Assembly (NCBI RefSeq): GCF_001570425.1
Contig: NZ_BCSX01000051.1
Span: forward strand, 186,001 to 250,000
Origin: Mycolicibacterium brisbanense
GTDB lineage: Bacteria > Actinomycetota > Actinomycetes > Mycobacteriales > Mycobacteriaceae
Direction of reading: 5' to 3'
Length of the DNA stretch: 64,000 nucleotides
Shown: piece after piece, positions 32,298 to 39,696 of the stretch
How the letters are laid out: every line of letters begins with the position of its first letter
Numbering within the stretch: the stretch's first letter is position 1
Position numbers and translations under genes: made by a program
Notes under the pieces: generated by a model
Databases searched by the model: none
Told to the model about the DNA's origin: nothing
Seen by the model: only the letters and a program-made list of their open reading frames with translations

Positions 32298-33076
32298 CAG
32301 TGGTCCTCCTCGAAATGCGTACGCTGCGAACCGGTCAGGACGATGTCCCAGCGGTAGCCGGTGCACCACTCGTGCGTGGTGACGTCGTGGTCATACGCGG
32401 CGACGAGCCGGTCGCGGACCTTGGCGTCGGTGATCGACTGGTAGATCGGGTCCAGTGCGAACAGCGGGTCGCCGGGGAAGTACATCTGCGTGATCATCCG
32501 CTGCGTGAAATCCGTGCCGAACAAGGAGAAGTGAATGTGCGCCGGCCGCCATGCGTTGTGGTGATTCTTCCACGGGTACGGTCCGGGTTTGATCGTGGTG
32601 AACCGGTAGGTGCCGTCATTGTCGGTGAGGCAGCGTCCGACGCCGGTGAAGTTGGGGTCCACGGGTGCCCGATGCTGGTCGCGCTTGTGGATGTAGCGTC
32701 CCGCCGCGTTGGCCTGCCAGATTTCGACGAGTTGGCGGCGCACCGGCCTGCCGTCTCCGTCGACGATGCGTCCGGTGACGACGATGCGCTCGCCGATCGG
32801 GTCACCATGGTGTGCAATGGTCAGATCGGATTCAAGTGGGTGCACATCGCGTGCGCCGAATACCGGACCGCTGAGCTCGAGGGTCTCGGGATCGGCGTGG
32901 TGCAGATCCTTGGTGGGGTGACGCAGCAGGCTGCTGCGGTACGGTGCGTAGTCCAGCCGCGGCTGGGTTTCCTCGATGCCGGACTGCAGATAACCGGTTT
33001 CGATGGCGGCCATCTCGGCGTTGATCTCGGCCTGGCTTGCCGAGGCGCTGTCGGGATTGGTGTCGATGATCTTCAC
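32297..33076 (-). CDS. pcaH: Protocatechuate 3,4-dioxygenase, beta subunit
   Basis: A 259-residue catalytic chain. Iron ligands are Tyr128 (GRYIHKRD), Tyr167 (GPYPW), His180 and His182 (RPAHIHFS). The start is GTG 33076 with an AAAGAAG site 6 bp upstream; an internal ATG about 22 codons later is a weaker alternative. Longer in-frame DNA upstream overlaps the transporter gene. The stop overlaps the pcaG start. It begins 17 bp after the MHS transporter stop, in the same transcription unit. Confidence 0.95.
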   Translation of the reverse strand: MKIIDTNPDSASASQAEINAEMAAIETGYLQSGIEETQPRLDYAPYRSSLLRHPTKDLHHADPETLELSGPVFGARDVHPLESDLTIAHHGDPIGERIVVTGRIVDGDGRPVRRQLVEIWQANAAGRYIHKRDQHRAPVDPNFTGVGRCLTDNDGTYRFTTIKPGPYPWKNHHNAWRPAHIHFSLFGTDFTQRMITQMYFPGDPLFALDPIYQSITDAKVRDRLVAAYDHDVTTHEWCTGYRWDIVLTGSQRTHFEEDH

Positions 33077-33093
33077 GGCGGCTTCTTTCAATC

Positions 33094-34431
33094 TCACTGC
33101 GCGACAGTCTTGTCGGCGGTCGGGCGGATGCCGAGCAGTTCCGTGGGCACCCCTCGGGTCTCGCGGGCGGTCATGGCGGCGCCCGCGGCGATCAGGCAGA
33201 CAACTGCGGTGAAGATGCTGATCACCACCCAGCCGCCGTCGCGCACGCCACCCAGCGCGGTGACGATCGACGGCGCGAAACCTGCCACCAGGAAACCTAA
33301 TTGGGTGCCGATCGCCACGCCGGAGAAGCGGACCTGGGTGGAGAACATCTCGCCGTAGAACGACGGCCAGACGGCGTTGGCCGCGGCGTAGCCGAACGAG
33401 AAGGTCGCGACCGCCAGCGCGAAGATGAGTGCCTGGTTGCCGCCGCTCATGGACAACATGTAGAAGGGCATCATCACCGCCGAAGACAGCGCTCCGTAGA
33501 TGAACACCGGTTTGCGCCCGATCCGGTCGGCCAGCTTGCCGAACAGGGGCTGGGTGCCCAGCGCGACCACGTTGGCCGCCACCACGAGCCACAGCGTGAT
33601 GTCGGCGGGCAGACCCACCTCTTTGCCGTAGGCGATGGCCAGGTTGCCGAACACTGTCGAAACCGCGGCGATGAACGCGCAGAAGATGACTCGCAGTACG
33701 TCGGCCCAGTGGTTGCGCAGCAACGGGATCAGCGGCATCCGGGCGATGGTGCCCGCGGCCTTCGCCTCGGTGAATTGCGGTGTTTCGTGCAGGCGACGGC
33801 GGATGAAGTAGGCAACGACGACCACTACGGCGCTCATCCAGAACGGCACCCGCCAGCCCCAGCCGTACTTGGCCTCATCGGGCAGCGAGACGAACGGGAT
33901 GAGGATCAGCGAGGCGAGGATGAGACCACCCTGGGTTCCGGTCAGGGTCCACGACGTGTAGTACGCACGCTGATCGTCGGGGGAGTGCTCGAGGGTCAGT
34001 GAGCTGGCTCCGGCCTGCTCGCCGGCCGCTGAAAACCCTTGCATCAGACGGCAGATCACCAGCAGTGCCGGCGCGGCCCAGCCGATGGTGTCGAAGGTCG
34101 GCAGACAGCCGATCAGGAAAGTCGACAGGCCCATCAGCACGAGCGTGAACATCAGGACCCGCTGGCGGCCGACCCGGTCACCGAAATGGCCCAGTATGAA
34201 TGCACCGATGGGGCGGGCGACGTAGGCGAATCCGAAGGTGGCGAACGACATGACCAGTGCCGCCTTGTCGCCGGACGGGAAGAACACGTGCGGGAAGATC
34301 AGCGCGGCGGCCGAGCCGAACAGGAAGAAGTCGTAGTACTCGACGGCGCTGCCCATGAAGCTGGCCAGCGCGGCGCGTCGTGGGGTACGGCCGGTCGTGG
34401 CGTCCGCAGACTGCGGGGCGGTTGTGGTCAT
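33094..34431 (-). CDS. MHS-family metabolite:proton symporter (shikimate/aromatic acid type)
   Basis: A 445-residue major facilitator of the metabolite:H+ symporter group, predicted 12 membrane helices. Seen are the N-terminal ASFMGSAVEYYDFFLFG and the loop GHFGDRVGRQRVL between helices 2 and 3, repeated as GKLADRIGRKPVF between helices 8 and 9. ATG 34431 follows a GAGGAA site. It lies between the quinate/shikimate dehydrogenase and pcaH on one strand, so uptake of shikimate, quinate or protocatechuate is the likely job. The exact substrate cannot be read from sequence. Confidence 0.9.
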   Translation of the reverse strand: MTTTAPQSADATTGRTPRRAALASFMGSAVEYYDFFLFGSAAALIFPHVFFPSGDKAALVMSFATFGFAYVARPIGAFILGHFGDRVGRQRVLMFTLVLMGLSTFLIGCLPTFDTIGWAAPALLVICRLMQGFSAAGEQAGASSLTLEHSPDDQRAYYTSWTLTGTQGGLILASLILIPFVSLPDEAKYGWGWRVPFWMSAVVVVVAYFIRRRLHETPQFTEAKAAGTIARMPLIPLLRNHWADVLRVIFCAFIAAVSTVFGNLAIAYGKEVGLPADITLWLVVAANVVALGTQPLFGKLADRIGRKPVFIYGALSSAVMMPFYMLSMSGGNQALIFALAVATFSFGYAAANAVWPSFYGEMFSTQVRFSGVAIGTQLGFLVAGFAPSIVTALGGVRDGGWVVISIFTAVVCLIAAGAAMTARETRGVPTELLGIRPTADKTVAQ

Positions 34432-34471
34432 GGCATGTTCCTCAGGTCGAATTGTGCTGGGCCGGGCTGGT

Positions 34472-35332
34472 TTACGAGACAAGATCGCGGAAATGGGCGG
34501 ACATCCGGGCAGCGTCCGGGGCGACGCCGGTGATCAGGGCGAACGCGTCAACGGCCTGGTAGACCGCCATGTGACCGCCGTCGAGGGTGCGGCAACCGGC
34601 GGCGCGCGCGGCCTGGAGCAGGGCGGTGTCCAACGGGCGGTACACGATGTCGGCGACCCACATGCCGGAATGCAGCAGGGCGGTGTCGAAGGCCACGCCG
34701 GGGTGTTCGGCCATGCCGGTCGGGGTGGCGTGCACGAGGCCGTCCGTGTTGGGTAGCAGGACCGAGAGCTTGTCGAACGACGAGGCCTCGACGCGCGCGT
34801 CCGGGTGCCGGTCGGCGAGTTCACGGGCGAGTGCCGAAGCCCGGTCGACGTCGAGATCGACGATGCTCAAGTGGGCGGTGCCCAGGCGCATCAGGGCGTC
34901 GGCGACCGCGGTGCCCGCGCCGCCTGCGCCCACCAGGGTCACCGATGCGGTGGCAGCATCGGGTAGCCCTTCGGCGAAACCGTGCGCGAAACCCGTGGTG
35001 TCGGTGTTGTAGCCGACGGCCCGGCCCTCGCGGAACACGACGGTGTTGACCGCGCCGAGGGTGCGGGCGGTGTCGTCGATGTCGTCCAGGTGGTCGACGA
35101 CGAGTTGCTTGCAGGGATGGGTGATGTTCAGACCGTCGTAGCCGAGCCTGCGGCTCCACGTGAGGATCTCGCCGACCTGCTCGGGGGAGAGCCCGAGAAC
35201 GTTGAGGTCCAAGGTGCGGTAGACGTATTCCAGCCCCTGCGCTCGGCCTTCGGCCATGTGCAGTGCGGGTGTCAGCGAGGGGCCGACGCCGGTGCCGATG
35301 AGGCCCGCCAAGTAGGGCTGTCGCTGTGTCAT
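34472..35332 (-). CDS. Quinate/shikimate dehydrogenase (catabolic AroE paralogue, QsuD-like)
   Basis: A 286-residue shikimate dehydrogenase family protein: LAGLIGTGVGPSLTP at the substrate site, Lys in NITHPCKQ, GAVNTV and the NAD loop VGAGGAGTAVA. The GPSLTP element, in place of the biosynthetic SxSxSP arrangement, resembles NAD-dependent quinate/shikimate dehydrogenases such as C. glutamicum QsuD. Catabolic context (transporter, dehydroshikimate dehydratase, AroQ, pca genes) supports oxidation of quinate/shikimate. It heads the minus-strand operon; a TetR-type palindrome lies 15 bp upstream of the ATG. Confidence 0.9.
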   Translation of the reverse strand: MTQRQPYLAGLIGTGVGPSLTPALHMAEGRAQGLEYVYRTLDLNVLGLSPEQVGEILTWSRRLGYDGLNITHPCKQLVVDHLDDIDDTARTLGAVNTVVFREGRAVGYNTDTTGFAHGFAEGLPDAATASVTLVGAGGAGTAVADALMRLGTAHLSIVDLDVDRASALARELADRHPDARVEASSFDKLSVLLPNTDGLVHATPTGMAEHPGVAFDTALLHSGMWVADIVYRPLDTALLQAARAAGCRTLDGGHMAVYQAVDAFALITGVAPDAARMSAHFRDLVS

Positions 35333-35346
35333 GCTCCCTCGATCCT

Positions 35347-35368
35347 TAATGTACTAACTGGTTCGTTC
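35347..35368. promoter_or_regulatory. TetR-type operator upstream of the qsuD-like gene
   Basis: The element TAATG-T-AC-T-AACT-G-GT-T-CGTTC follows the same pattern as the 22-bp palindrome at 36135-36156 and matches it at most positions. It lies 15-36 bp upstream of the dehydrogenase start codon, a suitable place for repression. It is attributed to the TetR gene at 35438-36082 because that gene sits between the two copies. Confidence 0.7.
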
Positions 35369-35437
35369 GGAAAGTAGAGCACTGTGACGCCCGTCGCGTC
35401 AAGGGCGCACTGTGAGGTGGATCTCCGATCGAGGGGG

Positions 35438-36082
35438 TCAGGCCTGGCTGGTGAGCCAGCCGACCACCACGTCGCCGAGCATGCGACGCAGGTGGGCCCG
35501 ACGCGACGTCTCGGTGAGGTCGGTGCCGAACAGGTAGCCGAAGGTGTAGCGGTTGGCCACCTGGAATACGCAGTAGGAGCTGATCACCAGGTGCACGTCG
35601 AGGGCGTCGACGTCATCGCGGAACATGCCGGCGGCGCGGCCGTCGCGCAGGATCCCGTCGAGCAGGGAGGTGGCGGGGGCGGAGAGTTCGGGCAGCTCAC
35701 GCAGCTGCCGAATGAACTCGCCGCGGTGGATGTTCTCGATCGACACCAGTCGGATGAAAGCGTCGTGGGCGATGTGGTGGTCGAATGTCACCTCTGCCAG
35801 CCGGCGGATCGCCACCACCGGATTGTCGTGATCGACCCGAAGCTTCTGTTCGGCCTCGCGGATGCCGCGGTAGGCGTTCTCCAGAACGGCCAGGTAGAGC
35901 TGCTCTTTGCCGCCGAAGTAGTAGTAGATCATCCGCTTGGTGGTCCGGGTGCGTTCGGCGATCTCGTCGACGCGGGCGCCCGAATAGCCAGATTCGGCGA
36001 ACACCTCGGTGGCCACCTCGAGCAGCTCCGCGCGCGTGCGCTCGGCATCGCGTTGCAGCTCGGCTTTGGGCTTGGCGGCCAT
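35438..36082 (-). CDS. TetR-family regulator of the quinate/shikimate-protocatechuate genes
   Basis: A 214-residue TetR regulator. The HTH is in residues about 15-60 (ATEVFAESGYSGARVDEIAERTRTTKR then MIYYYFGGKEQLY); the rest is a ligand-binding helical domain. It lies between the qsuD-led operon (same strand, downstream) and the divergent quiC-aroQ operon. Near-identical palindromes occur before both, so it probably represses both and is relieved by a pathway acid. Ligand is not determinable by sequence. Confidence 0.88.
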   Translation of the reverse strand: MAAKPKAELQRDAERTRAELLEVATEVFAESGYSGARVDEIAERTRTTKRMIYYYFGGKEQLYLAVLENAYRGIREAEQKLRVDHDNPVVAIRRLAEVTFDHHIAHDAFIRLVSIENIHRGEFIRQLRELPELSAPATSLLDGILRDGRAAGMFRDDVDALDVHLVISSYCVFQVANRYTFGYLFGTDLTETSRRAHLRRMLGDVVVGWLTSQA

Positions 36083-36134
36083 GACCGGTGAGCTTACTGG
36101 GCAGCCGGTGACTTCCCGGCGCCCTCTTCCGCCC

Positions 36135-36156
36135 TAATGAACTAATTGGTACATTA
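36135..36156. promoter_or_regulatory. TetR-type operator between tetR and quiC
   Basis: A 22-bp near-palindrome, TAATG-A-AC-T-AATT-G-GT-A-CATTA, with outer arms TAATG/CATTA, inner AC/GT and a central AATT. It ends 8 bp before the quiC start codon, so it must overlap the promoter or a very short leader. Its twin is at 35347-35368. Confidence 0.75.
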
Positions 36157-36163
36157 CGACGCC

Positions 36164-37948
36164 ATGAGGATGTCGATCGCCACGGTCTCGCTGTCCGGCT
36201 CGCTGGTCGAGAAGCTGCACGCCTGCGCCGCCGCGGGTTTCGACGGCGTCGAGATCTTCGAACCCGATCTGATCGCCAGCGACCACTCGCCGGAGGAGAT
36301 CCGCCACCTGGCCCGCAGGCTGGGGCTGAGCCTGGACCTCTACCAACCGCTGCGTGACCTCGAAGGCGTCGACGAGGCGACGTTCACCGACAATCTGCGA
36401 CGTGCTGCCGCGACGTTTGCCACCGCGCAGCGGCTCGGCATCGACACCGTTCTGGTCTGCAGCAACGTCGCGACCGCCACCGTCGACTCCGACGAGGTCT
36501 CGGCGGACCAGTTGCGCCGTATCGGTGATGTCGCGGCCGGCTACGGCATCCGCATCGCGTTCGAGGCGCTGGCCTGGGGTCGGTTCGTCGACGACTATCG
36601 CCGCGCGTGGCGCATCGTCGAACTCGCCGACCACCCGAATGTCGGTGTGTGCCTTGACAGTTTCCATGTGCTCTCGCGCGGGCACGACCCGGCCGCCATC
36701 GAGGACATCGACGGGGAGAAGATCTTCTACCTGCAGTTGGCCGATGCCCCCGCCCTCACCATGGACGTCCTGTCGTGGAGTCGGCATCACCGGCTGTTCC
36801 CCGGTGAGGGGTCTTTCGACCTGCCCGCCTTCGTCCGGCACACGCTGGCTGCCGGATACGGCGGGCCGCTGTCCTTGGAGGTCTTCAACGACACGTTCCG
36901 GCAGACCGATCCCGGCCACACCGCGGTCCACGCGCTGCGGTCGCTGTTGTGGCTCGCCGACAGCGTCACCCACGTGTTGACCGAGGCCAAGCCACCCACC
37001 GGTTTCGACTTTGTCGAGATCAAGGCCGAGGACACCAGCGAGGTAGAGGTGATGCTGGGCCAGCTCGGCTTCACCCCGCGCGGGCGCCACCGCAGCAAGC
37101 CGGTGTCGCTGTGGTCGGCAGGGCAGGCGCGCGTCGTGCTCAACGAGCAGCACGCGCGGGATCAGGTACCGCACGTCGCGGCCGTCGGGCTGCAGGTGCC
37201 CGACGCCGGCGCGACCAGCGCCCGGGCTGCCGAGCTGATGGCTCCGGTCGCGTACCGGCGCACGTACGCCACCGAACAACCGCTGGGTGCCGCGGTGGCC
37301 CCCGACGGCACCGCGTTCTTCTGGACCTCCGCCGACACCGCGGAGCCCGCCTGGGCGGCCGAATTCGGCGGCGGCATCGACCAGGTGCCGACGCCCGTCC
37401 GGGCGATCGACCACGTCAACCTCTCTCAGCCGTGGCAGACCGCCGAAGACGCCGTCCTGTTCCTCACCAGCGTGTTCGGCCTGTCCGCCGACGCTCCCGC
37501 CGAGGTGCCCGGTCCGAGCGGTCTGGTCCGCAGCCAGGTCATGCGCAACGCGGACTGTTCGGTGCGGCTGCCGCTCAACGTCGCGCCACACATCCTCGAC
37601 GGAGCCGACCTGCCTCAGCACGTCGCATTCGCCTGCACCGATGTGGTCGCACTGGCCCGCGCGGCGGCCGCCAACGGACTGCCCTTCCTGCGGGTACCGG
37701 ACAACTATTACGACTATTTGTCGGGTCGGTTCGGCCTCGACGATGCTGTGGTCGCCGAACTGCGCGAGCTGAACCTGCTCTACGACCGGGCCGGCGCGGG
37801 CAGTTTCATCCACGTCTACACACGTACCGTCGGCACGGTGTTCTTCGAGTTCTTACAGCGGGTCGACGGTTACGACGGGTACGGCACCGACAACGCACCG
37901 GTCCGCCTTGCCGCCCAGCGCAGCGGCGTCGGTACCGTACTGACGTGA
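36164..37948 (+). CDS. 3-dehydroshikimate dehydratase fused to an HPPD-like domain (QuiC/QsuB type)
   Basis: A 594-residue two-module protein. Residues 1-280 form a xylose-isomerase-like TIM barrel with metal ligands Glu134, Asp165, Gln191 and Glu239; it dehydrates 3-dehydroshikimate to protocatechuate. Residues about 285-594 resemble 4-hydroxyphenylpyruvate dioxygenase, with its iron triad His417, His486 and Glu562. Such fusions are known (QsuB, P. putida QuiC1); the role of the second half is unclear. ATG 36164 was chosen because an earlier in-frame start would lie inside the operator. The stop overlaps the aroQ GTG. It feeds PcaHG, encoded across the TetR gene. Confidence 0.93.
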   Translation: MRMSIATVSLSGSLVEKLHACAAAGFDGVEIFEPDLIASDHSPEEIRHLARRLGLSLDLYQPLRDLEGVDEATFTDNLRRAAATFATAQRLGIDTVLVCSNVATATVDSDEVSADQLRRIGDVAAGYGIRIAFEALAWGRFVDDYRRAWRIVELADHPNVGVCLDSFHVLSRGHDPAAIEDIDGEKIFYLQLADAPALTMDVLSWSRHHRLFPGEGSFDLPAFVRHTLAAGYGGPLSLEVFNDTFRQTDPGHTAVHALRSLLWLADSVTHVLTEAKPPTGFDFVEIKAEDTSEVEVMLGQLGFTPRGRHRSKPVSLWSAGQARVVLNEQHARDQVPHVAAVGLQVPDAGATSARAAELMAPVAYRRTYATEQPLGAAVAPDGTAFFWTSADTAEPAWAAEFGGGIDQVPTPVRAIDHVNLSQPWQTAEDAVLFLTSVFGLSADAPAEVPGPSGLVRSQVMRNADCSVRLPLNVAPHILDGADLPQHVAFACTDVVALARAAAANGLPFLRVPDNYYDYLSGRFGLDDAVVAELRELNLLYDRAGAGSFIHVYTRTVGTVFFEFLQRVDGYDGYGTDNAPVRLAAQRSGVGTVLT

Positions 37949-38385
37949 CCGCTCGCCGACTGCTCCTGCTCAACGGCCCCAACCTCAACCTGCTGGGCAC
38001 CCGCCAGCCCGAGGTGTACGGCGCCACCACCCTGCCCGAGATCGAGGCGTCGGTGAGCGCGCTGGCCGCCGAACTCGGCTTCGAGGTACGTGCCGTGCAG
38101 AGCAACCACGAAGGCGTCCTCATCGACGCCATCCACGCGGCCCGGGCCGACTGCGCGGGCATCATCATCAACCCGGGCGCCTACAGCCACACGTCGGTGG
38201 CCATCCCCGACGCCCTCACCTCGGTCGAATTGCCGGTCGCCGAAGTGCATTTGAGCAACATCCACCGCCGGGAACCGTTCCGGCACCACTCCTACGTGTC
38301 GGCAGTCGCCGAGATGGTCATCGCCGGGGCGGGCCCCGCGGGATACGAGTACGCCGTCCGTTACCTCGCCGGCAAGCTGCCATGA
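37945..38385 (+). CDS. aroQ: Type II 3-dehydroquinate dehydratase
   Basis: A 146-residue dodecameric-type dehydroquinase that interconverts 3-dehydroquinate and 3-dehydroshikimate. Active-site segments: LNGPNLNLLGTRQPEVYG (catalytic Tyr in EVYG), NPGAYSHTS, and HLSNIHRREPFRHHS. Start GTG 37945 overlaps the quiC stop (GTGA). Linkage to quiC and the quinate/shikimate dehydrogenase suggests the catabolic copy; a biosynthetic copy would be expected elsewhere. The stop overlaps the next gene's ATG. Confidence 0.95.
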   Translation: MTARRLLLLNGPNLNLLGTRQPEVYGATTLPEIEASVSALAAELGFEVRAVQSNHEGVLIDAIHAARADCAGIIINPGAYSHTSVAIPDALTSVELPVAEVHLSNIHRREPFRHHSYVSAVAEMVIAGAGPAGYEYAVRYLAGKLP

Positions 38386-38771
38386 CGCCACCGCCGGTGC
38401 AGCCGCCCATCGTCCGCTACGCGGGCTACCTCGTCGCGGCCGAAGGCGCGCTCGGACTCGCCGCCGCCGTGGTCCTGGTCGTACGTGCGCTGGCCGGCGC
38501 CGATCAGCACGTCGTCAGTGGATACGGCACGGCACTGTGGTTCGTCCTCATTGGTGGTGGTGTGCTGGCCGGGGGCTGGGCGTTGATCACCGGCCGCCGC
38601 TGGGGCCGTGGCATCGGCGTGTTCGCCAACCTGCTGCTGCTCGGCGTCGCCTGGTACGTGTTCACGTCGCACCAGGTGGGGTACGGCATCGCCGTCGGGG
38701 TGCTGGCTCTCGTCACATTGGGCATGCTGCTCAGCCCGTCGGCCGTGCACTGGTCGTCCGGCCGGCAGTAG
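38382..38771 (+). CDS. Small four-helix membrane protein (Rv3217c-type)
   Basis: A 129-residue integral membrane protein with about four hydrophobic segments (roughly residues 12-35, 45-66, 72-92 and 97-117). No known domain or function recognised. It corresponds in position and character to M. tuberculosis Rv3217c, a core gene, yet here its ATG overlaps the aroQ stop, so it is translated from the catabolic quiC-aroQ transcript unless it has its own promoter inside aroQ. Confidence 0.82.
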   Translation: MTPPPVQPPIVRYAGYLVAAEGALGLAAAVVLVVRALAGADQHVVSGYGTALWFVLIGGGVLAGGWALITGRRWGRGIGVFANLLLLGVAWYVFTSHQVGYGIAVGVLALVTLGMLLSPSAVHWSSGRQ

Positions 38772-38782
38772 ACCGACGCCTG

Positions 38783-39613
38783 CTACGTCGCCGCCTGGCC
38801 GTCGCCGAGTCGGTCGAGCTGTGCCGCCGCGGCGGCGGTGGCCGGGGTGTAGACGACGATGTTGAGGTCCGGCTGGTCGGCCGGGATGAGCCGGTGGTAC
38901 TCCAGTTCGATCTCGCCGGTCACCGCGTGATCGAAACGCCGGATCCGGGTCTGGAAGCCCTCGATGGTGTGATCGTCCCAAATGCGGTCGAACTCCGGGC
39001 TTTTCGCGCGCAGCCGGGCCAGCAGGCGCCCGACCGCGGCGTCGTCGAGCCGCGCGCCGTTCTGCATGCGGAACTCTGACACGAAGCGCCGGCTCTCCAC
39101 CTCCCAGTCGGGCATCAGCAATTTGATCGACGGATCGGTGAACACAAGCGACAACAGATTCCGATCTTCGTCCGGCACCGTGCGCACCCGCGGATACAGC
39201 GCCGCGTAGGCGCGATTCCATGCGGTGATCTCCCAATCCGGGTCGAGCGCGAAGGCGGGGGACCGGCCGAACGCCTCCAGGAGCCGGTGCACGTGGTCGG
39301 GTGGCTCACCCGGCGGTGCCGTACCGCCCGGCGAAAACCCGGCCAGCGACAGCAGATACGTCTGATCGGCGGGGGAGAGCGCGAGTGTCTGCCCGATGGC
39401 GTCGAGCACTTGCCGCGACGGGTTGATGTCGCGACCCTGCTCGAGCCAGGTGTACCAGGTGACGCTGATCGACGACAGGAACGCCACCTCCTCACGGCGT
39501 AACCCGTTGGCGCGGCCGCGGATCGGTGGTAGACCGTGCACTGAGCGGGCCACCGATTCCCGGCGCATACGCAGGAACCCACCGAGCTCTGCGCGCGCGG
39601 CCTGGTTGGGCAT
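38783..39613 (-). CDS. XRE-family regulator with MmyB-like ligand domain
   Basis: A 276-residue regulator: Cro/C1-type HTH at residues about 10-90 (RMRRESV, GLRREEVAFLSSISVTWYTWLEQGRD) and a C-terminal MmyB-like PAS-type domain (DWEITAWNRAY, NLLSLVFTDP). This family is frequent in actinobacteria and often controls a divergent enzyme gene. Here the divergent gene is ilvD, 83 bp away. Its start ATG 39613 is clear. Ligand unknown; MmyB domains are thought to bind fatty-acid-like molecules. Confidence 0.87.
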   Translation of the reverse strand: MPNQAARAELGGFLRMRRESVARSVHGLPPIRGRANGLRREEVAFLSSISVTWYTWLEQGRDINPSRQVLDAIGQTLALSPADQTYLLSLAGFSPGGTAPPGEPPDHVHRLLEAFGRSPAFALDPDWEITAWNRAYAALYPRVRTVPDEDRNLLSLVFTDPSIKLLMPDWEVESRRFVSEFRMQNGARLDDAAVGRLLARLRAKSPEFDRIWDDHTIEGFQTRIRRFDHAVTGEIELEYHRLIPADQPDLNIVVYTPATAAAAAQLDRLGDGQAAT

Positions 39614-39670
39614 CGTTCAATGGTAAAACTGGTAGTCGCAGTACTAGTGCCAGGACCGTCTTCGCCTGTC

Positions 39671-39693
39671 GCCCATGGTCCACAACCATGGGC
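39671..39693. promoter_or_regulatory. Perfect palindrome immediately upstream of ilvD
   Basis: Arms GCCCATGGT (39671-39679) and ACCATGGGC (39685-39693) are exact reverse complements around CCACA. It ends 3 bp before the ilvD start codon, so it can act as an operator or as a hairpin hiding the ribosome-binding region. The regulator is unknown: the adjacent XRE protein is the first candidate; the TGGT-N5-ACCA core also recalls GntR sites, but it differs from the GntR motif found nearby. Confidence 0.6.
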
Positions 39694-39696
39694 ATC

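Noticed and set aside
36134..37813. Minus-strand open frame of over 550 codons opposite quiC
   Set aside because: The plus strand encodes all the metal ligands of both dehydratase and HPPD-like domains; the antisense frame has no domain character.
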